DNA from: Gnetum montanum
Taxonomy: Eukaryota; Streptophyta; Gnetopsida; Gnetales; Gnetaceae
Direction: 5' to 3'
DNA: 46,433 bases
Assembly (NCBI GenBank): GCA_015680685.1
Contig: MNCI01003777.1
Span: forward strand, 46,784 to 93,216
Position 1 is the first letter of the stretch. Each line of letters opens with the position of its first letter. Below, piece by piece: positions 23,792-33,899 of this stretch. The notes under the pieces are model-generated. The model was not told the origin of the DNA, searched no databases, and was given only the letters and a program-made list of their open reading frames with translations. The position numbers and the translations under genes were made by a program.

Positions 23792-25608
23792 CATTTCTAC
23801 TATTTCTTTCTCCATTACATTTTGTTTGATTTATTCTTAGTTGTCACATAATAAGTGCTCATGACGGTGGGTTGTACTATAATGGTGTTGATTGCTAATG
23901 TGTGGTTTTTACCTTTGACTTTTAATGTTAATGCTAAGATATGATTTCTTTTGATAAAATAGGTAATGAGTCCATGTCATCCATTCATCCATTCAACTCT
24001 ATGGTCTCCCTTTGTTTTGGAAATGTATTTTCCCTTTTTCTAATCAAAATTATTAATAAATTTGTGTCTTGGTATTCTTCAAACCAAATAAATATTCAAA
24101 TGGATTGAAAAGGGTGTGACTTCAAGGGGATTCGACGCAGTTGTGCTGGCTATTCTCTTGGGTACTTGGCTATTTTTCATAGGTTTTCTACCATTCCACT
24201 ATCAACTAATATTAGGAAGTTGAATGAATCAAATAAGTCTTTGCATGGTGTGGTCCCGACTTAAAAAAAAACTGGTGGGAATTCAAAGCACACCCCTTAG
24301 ACATAATAAAGGAACATGGGCTATAAGCACTAGTTATGGCACTGGAAAGACATGTTACCCATGCCTGGAGGTTCCATCTAACTAAAGCCCTTTCTCACTT
24401 CCTGCTTCTCTATTCTTCTCTTTCTGGGATGGTGGTTGCTCTGTGAAAGCATTCTTGTTGCTTCAGGAGGATGGGTTGGTCAAGTGTGTTGATGCGAGGT
24501 CACTGGATGTGGTTAGTTTTAATTTGCATTTTGACTGAATCTTATTAAGTCACCTTAACCAGATAATACACAAAGGACTTTACACAACCTTGATTTTGAG
24601 ATTCAATTCCATTCTCTGTTCTCTTTCCATATTGCTTACCATATTCTAGATCTCATTGTCGATTTTATGATTAGTCTATATCTTGGTTGACACATTGTTA
24701 TTCTTTGGTAAATTCTTGTGGATGAATTCTTAACTATTGTCTCCATATGTCATCCCTAGAGCCTATGGACTCTTTGGATTGTGGGTTTGTCAAGGCATAA
24801 AGGGCATGAGCCTACTTTGGGGAGGACCCACTAGCATTCCTTTTTGGAGCAATTGTTAAGTTCTTTCCCTTAAAATTTTTTTGCAATCAACTATTTCTCA
24901 TTTCACCCCATCCATGACATCTGTTTTTGTTTTTCTCTTTCCTTCTATGCATTTTTATTAGCTTCATCATTGTTATTCCTCTTATCATCTTTTTTTCTTT
25001 TGTTGTCCATCCTATTGCTACTGGAGGTTCGCTCTTAGTTGTGGGAGCCTGTCGCAAATTACTTATCTCACCCCTACACCTTGGGTACTTATCACTTACA
25101 AACCTCTAACCCAGTATCTGCCATACCCACAACCTAGCCAATGTGTTTCATATTTAGGCAAGGTATCAACTACATTATATCTTATTTATTCTTGCTAATT
25201 CATGATTGTGTTGTGTGTATAGATGGTGATCACATGAACAATGGACTAGGATGGGAGGAAGTACTTAGGATGGACTGGAGCTAGAGCATTGACACAAGGA
25301 ACACGCTTAGTCATGTGGCCATGGATGAACAATGGTGTGCACCTTTTTGACATCGGCAGCAGTGCACCTCATTTTTTTTCTCTCTGTCTCTTCAAGCTAT
25401 CAAATGAGGGACTAGATGTCATCTATGGACAGTGTTCACCACAATGGTTATGAACACCAATGCTATAATATGTTTGTCAATCCATTCACTGAGCACTTTA
25501 AGTCTATCATTCCATGTCACCATCAGATGTCATTCAGTCAATAATCCCATACCTTCCCAATATTTTGTAAGGAACTTAAGAATGAGTTTTCATTCAGTCG
25601 TAGGGGTA
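23792..25608 (+). other. E2 3' non-coding region
   Basis: About 1.8 kb between the integrase stop and the 3' LTR. No envelope-like or other domain is seen. The only open frame of note (24927-25109) is a T-rich hydrophobic stretch. Immediately before the LTR is AGGGGTA (25602-25608), a weak polypurine tract candidate. Some Athila elements carry an env-like gene here; this copy shows none that I can recognise. Confidence 0.6.
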
Positions 25609-26495
25609 TGATGAGTCACCGAATAAGTAACCAAATATCAGACCCATGATATTGGACCCACAATATTGGATCCTCGATATCGGATACACGATATTGAATG
25701 GGCCAAGCAACATCAGACACACGATGTCGTGGCTTGTCTCATTGGCTATAAATAAGAGATAAGGGATCTTGGTCTTGAGGAGTAGTTTTTTAGTCCTTTA
25801 GTCAAACTCTTGCAATTTTTTCCTTCCAGAGTTAGAATTATTTCTGAGTGCCCACAGTAGTAGTCATAAAGTGAATGGATCTTTATTCAAGCATTGTGTA
25901 CCTGAGCATACCTTGTGTCCAGAAATAAAGATGAACTTTGTGATAAACCTTGCAACATTCAGAATAGCTTAATTATTACATTTAATGTTATTTACTATTA
26001 TTTGATGCCTTCAATAGGTAATTAACATTATTTCCATAGAATTATTAATTATCTATTATTAATGAATTAGCACACTCAGCACGACCACTTCGAGCATACG
26101 TGGAACACTTGGTAACCCAGTAGCGACTAGCATTTGGTAATCCTAGTAGTGTTACACTGGTTTAGGAGGTGTCCAAAGAGTGGGAACAGATGCTAGTATT
26201 AGGATTGGATTCACATTAGAGTTACAAAAACCCATTAGTTAATTAAATCTTTTCATTGCACACATTTAGGATACTAGGATAGAAAATATAAAAAAAAAAA
26301 ACATCAAAATCATATACCTCAAGTTTACTTAGCCATACAATTGTGCCTTACAAGTAAGCTTTGGAAGACAACAACTACATAACCCATCCTTATTCTACAT
26401 AGGTGCACAATTACTTAATTCTCGGAGTTCGACTGGATCGTGCATGAAAGCAAATATTCGTATGGTTGGGCGTAGGGGTACCTTACCGCTCATCA
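25609..26495 (+). repeat. E2 3' LTR
   Basis: Starts TGATGAGTCACC, ends CTCATCA, so the ends form a 7-bp inverted repeat. It has a TATA box CTATAAATA (25746-25754), a poly(A)-type signal AATAAAG near 25923, and GATATT/GATATC words at 25633-25696. It aligns along its whole length with 16513-17394. Confidence 0.95.
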
Positions 26496-26500
26496 GGCTT
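26496..26500. other. Target-site duplication GGCTT, right copy
   Basis: Identical to 16508-16512; see that entry. The host RT frame (LPIPRMDD) resumes from these bases. Confidence 0.95.
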
Positions 26501-27060
26501 CCTATTCCAAGGATGGATGATATCCTAGATGTCCTTAGCAATGCTAAAATTTTTAGAAAAATTGATTTGAAGAGTGGTTAGTATCAAATCAAAATCAAGC
26601 TTAGTGATGAGTGAAAGATAACTTTCAGAACATCGGATGGATTGGCTAACTAATGCACCTACTACATTTATGAGGTTGATGCATCATGTCTTGAAGAACT
26701 TGATTGGTAAGTGTTGTATCATATTTTTGATGATATTTTAGTATATAGCTCTAATGAGAAAGAGCACTTGGATCACTTGAGGATGGTGTGCCTTAAGTTG
26801 AAAGAGGTACAATCGGTGATCAATATAAAGAAAATTCATTTCTTCAAGAGAGAAATCACATATTTGGATCATGTGGTTTCTAAAAATTATATTCGAATAG
26901 AAGCTACCAAGGTGAAGGCCATTAGGGATTGGCCATATCCTAAGAATGTTGGGGAGGTAAGATCTTTTCTTGGTTTAGCAGGTTTTGATAAATGGTTCAT
27001 CAAAAAGTTTTAGTGGTATTTCGTGGCTCATGTTTTCTTTGTTCAAGAAAAATAAAGAAT
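26501..27060 (+). pseudogene. Ty3/gypsy reverse transcriptase, 3' part (E0)
   Basis: Resumes the E0 RT: LPIPRMDDILDVLSNAKIFR, KIDLKSG-x-YQIKIKLSDE, then after stops the catalytic FDDILVYSSNEKEHLDHLR (FDD at 26726-26734, where YDD is usual) and EVRSFLGLAGF at the thumb. The YPLPRIDDLLDQL-type and KIDL-x-SGYHQI motifs identify a chromovirus-like Ty3/gypsy RT distinct from that of E2. A 100-codon open stretch covers 26711-27010. Confidence 0.9.
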
Positions 27061-27530
27061 TTAGATGGGATAATGAAACCCAAGGGAGGTTTGACTTGTT
27101 GAAAGAAAATATTACTAGTGAATGGGTGCTTGCAATTCTATATTTTTAGAAGTTTTTTCAAGTTGAGTTGGATGCAATTGGACTTGTCATTGGTGGGGAA
27201 CTTCACAATAAGGTAGGTATGTTACTTTCTTTTTTGAAAAGTTGAATGAGTCAAGGAAAAAATAGAGTGTATATCAAAAGGAGTTGTATGTTATTCTTCA
27301 AGAAATTAAGCATTGGAGACATTACTTATTTCCCAAGGAGTTCACTTTGATGACGGACCACAAAGCACTTCAATTTCTAAACTCGCAAAAGAAGTTGAGT
27401 GCAAAGCACATGAAGTGGGTTTCATAGTTACAAGAGTTCAATTTTGTGTTGAAGCACAAAAGTGGAAAAGCTAATGTGGTAGCTGATGCACTATCTAGGG
27501 TGCATGTGGTAAATTTTAGCATACCTCATG
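27061..27530 (+). pseudogene. RNase H remnant (E0)
   Basis: Reads FRWDNETQGRFDLLKENI, FQVELDAIGLVIGGEL (where ETDAS-x-x-x-GAVL is usual; one Asp kept), ELYVILQEIKHWRHYLFPKE, FTLMTDHKALQFLNSQKKLS, and HKSGKANVVADALSRV. These are the Ty3/gypsy RNase H blocks in order, ending with the ADALSR signature. The frame shifts at least twice between 27210 and 27300. Confidence 0.9.
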
Positions 27531-27639
27531 TGGAAGGTATGAGTGATTTTGCTTCTTTTTATGAGCATGATGTTGATTTTGGGTAGGTCTTGAGAACCCT
27601 TAAAGAGCCATTAATGAATAAGATAGACCAATGGAGGCA

Positions 27640-28410
27640 CTATCATATTTAGGATGAACTATTATTTAAGAATGGAAAGGTATGTGTTCCTAATTTTGAT
27701 TTTGGAAAAAATAATTTGTTTGAAGAGCGTTGTAGTGGCATGGTAGGTCACATGGATAGGGATAAAGCATTGGAACTTGTAGGTAGGAACTATTTTTTGC
27801 CTGGTATGCCTAAAAAAGTTTCAAAATTTGTGAAGGAGTGCTTGACATGTCAAAGGTTCAAAGCAGATAAAGGTATGGATGAACACTATATGCCTTTACC
27901 AATTGCCAAAGGTCCATGGGAAAGTATGTTAATGGACTTTGTAAGAGATATTCCAAAGACTAAAAGTGGGATCGATGTAATTTTTGTTGTTGTAAATAGG
28001 TTCTCCAAGATGGCACATTTTATTCCATGAAAGAAGATGAGTGATGCCTCTAATGTTGCAAATTTACTTTTCGAGCATGTTGTGAAGTTACATGGTATTG
28101 CTTTGAATATTGTTAGTGATAGAGACTCCAAGCTCACAAGTCATTTTTGGAGGTCCCTTTGGAAGATTTTAGGGACAAATTTGAATTTTTCTTATGCATA
28201 TCATCCAAATTTGATGGTCAAACAAAGGTGGTGAATAAATCCTTACTAAACATATTAAGATGTTTGTGTGATTGATAGCCAAACAAGTGGGATAACTTGT
28301 TGTGTCATGTTGAATTTTCATATAATAATGCTTTTCATGTTGTAATTGGAAAAAGCCCATTTGAGGTGAATTATGGATTTTTTCCAAAGATGGTTGATAC
28401 TTTGAAGAGC
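27640..28410 (+). pseudogene. Integrase remnant (E0)
   Basis: Zinc-binding part: GHMDRDKALELVGRNYFLPG followed by FVKECLTCQRFKA (C-x2-C). Core: PWESMLMDFVRDIPKTKSG keeps the first Asp; VVNRFSKMAHFIP has Asn where VVDRFSKMAHF is usual; IVSDRDSKLTSHFWRSLW keeps the second catalytic Asp; then YHPNLMV and a frameshift through the NGQTE region. The 104-codon frame 27716-28027 is its best-preserved part. The final stretch up to 28410 has several stops. Confidence 0.9.
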
Positions 28411-28429
28411 TTTGATGGTGAAGCTTAAC

Positions 28430-29020
28430 TTAGTGTTGATTTTGTGCAAGAGATGAGGGATCCCCATGCACAAGTAAAATCAAATTTTAAGAAAAAGGCT
28501 AAAGAGAGAGTTCTTAAGAGGAATGAGGGAGAGAGAAAGCCTAATTTTGCTATTGGTGACTTGGTTTGGGTGCACTTAAAGAAGAAGTAGTTGAGAGGTC
28601 TTAACTTCTCCAAATTGAAAGCAAAGAAGATGGGGCCTTTTAAAATCAAGGCTAAAATTAATGAAAATGCTTTTGAGATTGATTTACCAAATGATGTTGG
28701 TATGTATTTTGTATTTAACATTTTAGATCTTATATACTATCATGGACCAACTGATGAGAAGAACATATAGGGTAGCATCAATGAGTTAAAGGGGGCTACT
28801 AATTAGTCCAAGCCTTCAATGGAGAGGAAGGTAATCGTACTCAAGTAGAGGGAAGCTTCTAGCACTGAATGAGTTAAGAGGCATGAATACTTGATTCATT
28901 AGGAGGATCAATTCATTGATGATGTTGTATGGATCCATGAGACCAAACTGGTTGAGTGGGGAATCACTTCTACCCCTACTCCCTTGTTAACAAGAGTTTA
29001 CTTTTTGAAGGGTGGGAGAG
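28430..29020 (+). pseudogene. Integrase C-terminal part and 3' end (E0)
   Basis: Reads GDLVWVHLKKK-x-LRGLNFSK, KKMGPFKIKAKINENAFEID, LPNDVGMYFVFNILDL, corresponding to GDLVWVHLRKERFP...GPF-x-[IV]...NAY-x-[LI]DLP...FNV-x-DL of plant Ty3/gypsy C-termini. About 80 weaker codons follow. I see no convincing chromodomain. The stretch ends GAAGGGTGGGAGAG at 29007-29020, a plausible polypurine tract next to the 3' LTR. Confidence 0.8.
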
Positions 29021-29302
29021 TTAATGTAGTAACACCTCTTTAAATTCCCATGTGCTTATCTTATAAGTTATTTTCACAGGTTTTACACTTGGAGAAGATC
29101 TAGACGAGTGTGTCCTATTTATGTGTGTCTTCTTATGTCAATTTTTTATGATGATGATTATTGGATGTTTTGGCATGTTTGGAGGTGTTTTGACTCATTT
29201 TTATGAGTTCAAAGGGTTCCAAGGTCTATGGGGACTTTTTGGAAGGCATCCAGAGGGTCCAAGCATCAAAACAAGCATTTTTATTTTTGGCATCTATAGG
29301 AT

Positions 29303-29459
29303 AGATGTCTACCCAAAAAGATAGATGTCTCACCTTAGATGTCTAACTTGATGTATAAACATCTATGGACTAGAGTAGACATCTACAAAAAAAATAGTAG
29401 ACGTCTCACCTGAGAGCAGGGTTTTCATAGTAGACATCTAAGCAAGATCAAAGATGTCT
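29303..29459. repeat. Cluster of inverted AGATGTCT/AGACATCT words
   Basis: AGATGTCT occurs at 29303, 29323, 29337 and 29452, and its reverse complement AGACATCT at 29377 and 29432, with variants (GACGTC at 29400) between. Located in the 5' part of the probable E0 3' LTR, as expected for U3 regulatory repeats. Confidence 0.85.
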
Positions 29460-29789
29460 AAGTCGGTGAGGGAAAAATCTCTAATGTGGCATTTCTATTG
29501 GGAAACATTCGAAAGACTCTAGATCCTTATGCTTCTTTCCTCTTCCTAGTAGCTCTTCCTCCTCTTGCATAGTATGTCCAAAAAGGTAGAGGTAGAGGAT
29601 ATTTATAGGCCTTGGATGGAAGAGATATCTTGAGTTCTATAGAGCTTTTTGGATAGTTAGCAGTTGGAAGATGTCATCTCCATTAGAAGTTTTTAGGAAA
29701 GTCTTCTTTCTCTAGTATCTTCTCCTTCCTACCTACCAATTTTACCTTTTATATTTACTTTACACTAATTACTATTTACTTTACTAATG

Positions 29790-30047
29790 TTACTATTCAT
29801 TTTACCAAATTTACTATTCATTTACCATATTTTATCAAAGTTACTATTTACCATGTTTTCACCAAAGTTAGTATTCATTTAACATATTTTACTAGAGATA
29901 CTATTCATTTACCATCTTTTACCTATGTTACTATTCATTTACTATCCTTTACCATAGTTACTATTCATTTACCACATTTTACAAAGATTACTATTCATTT
30001 ACCATCTTTCACCATAGTTACTATTCATTTAGAGTCTTTTACTATAA
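29790..30047. repeat. 30-bp tandem array, about eight copies
   Basis: Units begin at 29811, 29841, 29868, 29898, 29928, 29958, 29988 and 30018; all are 30 bp except one of 27 bp. The consensus is near TTACTATTCATTTACCATCT plus TTTACCATAG. A partial unit precedes at 29790. It lies in the probable E0 LTR. Confidence 0.9.
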
Positions 30048-30660
30048 TCTACTATGATATGTGTACTTCTTGCTAAGTTCATATTGTCTTAGCTCTTAGA
30101 GCCAAAGAGCCATGCATTGTCATAAAATTGGAATAACTACTTTTGCTTCATAAAACATTCAAAATGACTTATTTATTAAGCAATTCAAGTACATCCAAGA
30201 TACAGTACATATACTATTACATTCATATTATAGATTGATGTAAAAGTAGAATGTTACATAACCCTAATCCTCTCAATTATATATGCCACTGCATAAAAGA
30301 TATTTTACTGTACAACTCATTAGATTTCCTTTATTATGTCTAAATTATGAAAGGGGCTTCAAAATTTTATAGGTAAGATTTTGATGAATGTGATTTTGCA
30401 ATTTTGCATTATTATGTTTCATTTAGTGATTTGACGAGGGATGAAAGCTTTTGGCTAAGCTGCGCCCTTACCATTCATTGGACTAACATTTTCCTATGTT
30501 GTTAGTTCTAGTGTAAATGTCCATGATGAATATCCATGTTGATGGCTAAGCCTTGAAACCCTAACTTTGAAGTTAGGATTTTAAGATGTAGTCTCCAAGT
30601 GACTTCAGAATGGATGATATGTTCTATCACCCTTAGGAACAATGGCATTGCTACTATTAT

Positions 30661-32269
30661 TCGTTGGAACAAGCCATATCATCTACATTTTACCATTCTT
30701 TTTTATATTCAATATATGTGATGTATGTATGTTTTTTTAAATTTCTTATGGGAAGCGAGTTTCATTTAAGGGATTTTCATTGAGTGGATTTGATGGTCTA
30801 GCATGCTAATTTTTTTTGAATTTTTATGGACAATGTATTCTATAGTCTTTATATGTTGTAAATGCTTTATTTTTATCTTAATTTTTAGATGTGTTTCACA
30901 TAGGAATATCTTATGGTGCTTTTGAACTTGTGTGTTAGTAATGTTTGGTGAAATTTGCATTTTTAGAGTAAATTGGTTATGTTACAACAAATTTTATTTT
31001 ACTAACGTGTTTGTTGCCTCTAGTTTTGAAAGACTGATAGCTTTACAAATGTTTAAAAATTCAAAAAAGAGCATTAAGTGATGTAGTAGATATTTAGGTA
31101 GGATGCATCTTTATGTGCAGTTTCCATTCAAAGTCTTTTATCTAGGGTATTTAAGGTTAGTGTATGGTTAATGAATGCTATATTTTTTGGTCTCTCTATT
31201 TTTCACTTTTAAGTAAAATTTTTATTATAGTATTAAATTTGAATACATACAAGGAGTGCTAAATGAGAAAGTTACAAGCTTTAGAAATTTTTTTACATGA
31301 ATTAAATAGATTCCTATTAACTTTATAAGGTATATATTTTAGATATTATAGGAAAGTATGATGATCATTGTTATAGCTCTCTAGTTACAAAGGCTATTCA
31401 GTTTCCAAAGAGGTTTGTATTGTATCATTTGATCAAATTAAAATATTTATATTTCATCAAAATGTTTACAAAGAAGTTGTTCATGCATTGTTAATGTGAG
31501 TTTTCATGATATCTTACTAGTAAAATAGGCTATGGATCTATTATCAAATTCATTGTAACATATCAAGCCCTTCCATGAAGGTCCTTAGACAAAGAAAAGA
31601 TGCATCAAATGATGACAAAATGATGCAAAATGTTGTCGAATGATAACAAATGATTTCAAAATGATGCAAAATGATGTTGCATGGTATCCAATAACATCAA
31701 ATGATGTCGAATAAGGCCAAAAGAGGCCAAACAAGGTCAAATGATGTTTAGACAATGCAAAATGACATCTAATGATGTCAAATGATGTAAAAGGAGATCA
31801 AACACGGTCAAATAAGGTTAAACAAGGTTGAAAATAACATTAAATAAAATTTTTTGATTGCTTAGGTAATTTTATGTTGAAAATAAGGCAAAGCCTAACA
31901 AAGATAGGCCATAAATGGCAAAAACAAGTAGAAATTTGGTGAAAAGAAGTTGAAAATTGTAAACATAAATAAAAATGTAGAGAAAACATGTTGTAAATTG
32001 TCAAAATAAGTAAAAAAGAAAAAGCTAGCAAAAATAGTTAAAACATGAAAAATCCTATAAAAATTGTCAAAGTAAGGAAAAATCTTGTGAAAACTACTAT
32101 GAACTATTAGATAAGTGTTTTTTTGTTGTCAAAATAATTTAAAAAGCTAGAAATTGATACATCCATCATGTGGGGACCATTTCTTTAATGTGAAGCTTTT
32201 TATCTCACATTTCCAATGTGTAAGGCTTATGCAGGTAGCATATGAACTAGGTTATTCAAGTTGAAAATT
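30661..32269. other. Non-coding AT-rich region
   Basis: No coding domain on either strand. Mostly AT-rich sequence with poly-T and poly-A tracts, plus the irregular CAAATGATG-type array listed separately. Probably decayed transposon DNA with no lineage I can name. Confidence 0.5.
31595..31835. repeat. Irregular array of CAAATGATG-type words
   Basis: Words such as CAAATGATG, AAAATGATG, CAAAATGATG and later CAAATAAGG/CAAACAAGG follow one another with 9-20-bp spacing over about 240 bp, all in one orientation. This looks like a decayed short-unit satellite. The period is too irregular to define an exact unit. Confidence 0.65.
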
Positions 32270-33610
32270 TGTTTGTGTTCTATACGTTGGCCCACATGCT
32301 ACCACAACATGTGGAGCTGGGTTCCCAAACATGTGGACACTTCAAGCTTGAATTCCAACATGTGTGATCTATATTCCTAGTGTATGAGTAGCTTAGACTA
32401 GGTTTCAGGCTTGTAGGACCCACCAATATAGCTTGTGACCACTTTGGATCAATTCTTTGACATGTGAGACTCACCTTGATAATGTTTAAGTAGCTTTTTA
32501 CATTATTATTATTAATATAGGCCTCACATGTTGGTCCACATGCTACCACAGTGTGTGGAGCTTCGTGTTTCAACGTGTGAGTAGTAAAGGCTAGTTTCTA
32601 AGCTTATGGGACCCACTAGGGTAGCTTGTGATCACCTTGAGCTAAGTCCTTGACATGTGGGACCCATCCTAGCAACATTTAAGTAATTTTCAATATGTCA
32701 ATTCTTATTGTAGACTTCACACGTTGGCCCACATGTTGTCGTAGCATGTGGGACCTAGTTCTCCAACATGTGTGATTCAATATGACATTTTGGTAAGGAT
32801 TTCAATAAGTTTTTTGGCTATTGTGGGCTTCTAGGGAAATGTCTAGGGTTCTATAGTTTGCTATCATTTAGAGCAAAGCGTGAGTTGTATGGACCAATTT
32901 TGGGGCTTGTTAGTATTCACATGTTGGGCCAAAAACTACCACAATGAGTGGGACAAGGGTTTCCAACTTGTGGTGTAGTTTCAGCAACTTGTAAAGGTCA
33001 AAATCTTACTTAGTTTTTCATCCTTAGTCTCATGGGTCCCACCAGGTAACTTTTGAACAACTTTTAACATGGTGAATCTTGGTGTAAGCTTCACATATTG
33101 GCCAACACATTACCACAACATGTGGAACTTAATTCCCAATGTGTGGGATTAAACTTAGCCATTTGTGGGGGTTCTTGACTAAGTTTTTAGTATTTCCAAA
33201 TCTCTATGTCAGGGTCTAGGTTTTGGAGAAGGATCTACACTTTTTTCTACCATCTTAGGTAATATGATGTATTTTAACCAAGTATAGGAGCTTTTTTTAT
33301 CTCACATGTTGGCCTACAAGTTGTCACAATGTATGGGGCTAGGGTTTCTAATGTGTGAGCTCAAAACCCTTAATGTATGGGCTTCCTTGGGTGGATTTTT
33401 GATGCTTTGGAATGCTATAGAGTTTTGAGGTTTGGTGGGAACTTCTTGGTAGCTCATGATTACATTTGAGGTAGTAAGTTTTCTATTTTAATCCCCACAC
33501 ATTGGCCAACATGTTGGAACTCTCATGATCAACATGTGGTCAAGACTCTAGGTTTTACACATTGGCCCACATGTTAGGCTAGAAAGTCCAACATGTGAGG
33601 TCAAAAGATA
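32270..33610. repeat. Diverged ~200-bp repeats with a CACATGTTGG core
   Basis: A block close to CACATGTTGGCCCACATG, then CTACCACAACATGTGGAGCT, then CCAACATGTG, recurs near 32284, 32525, 32720, 32917, 33085, 33303, 33500 and 33555. The first two units also share a longer body (GGACCCAC...TAGCTTGTGA...TTGACATGTG) about 200 bp apart. CACATGTTGG and CAACATGTGG are near-reverse complements, so each unit has dyad symmetry. No coding potential. Confidence 0.75.
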
Positions 33611-33899
33611 GCAATTTTCCATAAAAACCCAATGTATAAGGCTTGTATCCCTTGATTATCTTCTAACCTTAATATGTGGAAGGTTTTTCTTGGACTCAAA
33701 AGGATTTTATTGTCCATGTGTAAGGTATTGTGAGAGGATTTTAAAATCCAAAACCCAATGTTGGAGCTAGTTTCCTCACCTAATTTCTCAAGGCCAGCAT
33801 GCAAGAGCTAGAGTTTATGGTTAAAACCAAAATTCACATAGTTTCCCAATAACTTATAAATTTATCCATCCTTGTAGATAGCATTGTGATAGCAAAACC
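33611..33899. other. Non-coding gap before gene A-plus
   Basis: No coding domain is visible. It separates the ~200-bp repeat family from the region corresponding to exon 1 of the plus-strand gene copy. If that copy had its own promoter it would lie here, but I see no convincing element. Confidence 0.4.

Larger units (their letters stand above)
16513..26495 (+). mobile_element. Athila/Tat-type LTR retrotransposon E2, structurally complete
   Basis: A 9983-bp element with 882-bp and 887-bp LTRs, a PBS matching the tRNA-Asp 3' end, decayed gag-pro-RT-RNaseH-INT in the order of Ty3/gypsy, a 1.8-kb non-coding 3' region, and GGCTT target duplications. The tRNA-Asp primer and RT/INT wording (FMDDFS; DFMGP) are typical of the Athila/Tat branch. 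It is inserted in the RT of E0. Its LTRs differ at roughly one position in eight over the first 380 bases by my by-eye count, mostly by transitions, so the insertion is old. Frameshifts and stops in every domain make it non-autonomous now. Confidence 0.93.
29025..30660 (+). repeat. Probable E0 3' LTR, right end uncertain
   Basis: Starts TGTAGTAACACC right after the purine-rich GGGTGGGAGAG, the normal place for a 3' LTR. An approximate inverted counterpart (TGCTACTATT) is near 30649-30659, so I place the end there tentatively. It contains a cluster of AGATGTCT/AGACATCT words and a 30-bp tandem array. No second copy lies in the window because the 5' end of E0 is missing, so the borders cannot be confirmed. 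Confidence 0.5.

Noticed and set aside
24927-25109. Hydrophobic 60-codon frame, considered as an env-like fragment of E2
   Set aside because: The hydrophobicity follows from T-rich DNA. There is no signal peptide plus ectodomain layout and no length consistent with an Athila env-like protein.
16513-26495. Endogenous pararetrovirus instead of an LTR retrotransposon
   Set aside because: LTRs, an integrase with zinc-binding and core motifs, and a 5-bp target duplication are present, and no movement protein is seen.
28425-28721. 98-codon minus-strand frame
   Set aside because: It is antisense to the E0 integrase C-terminus, which is supported by family motifs on the plus strand.
29790-30047. 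CRISPR-like array
   Set aside because: Units are directly adjacent with no unique spacers, in plant-type transposon DNA; it is a tandem repeat.
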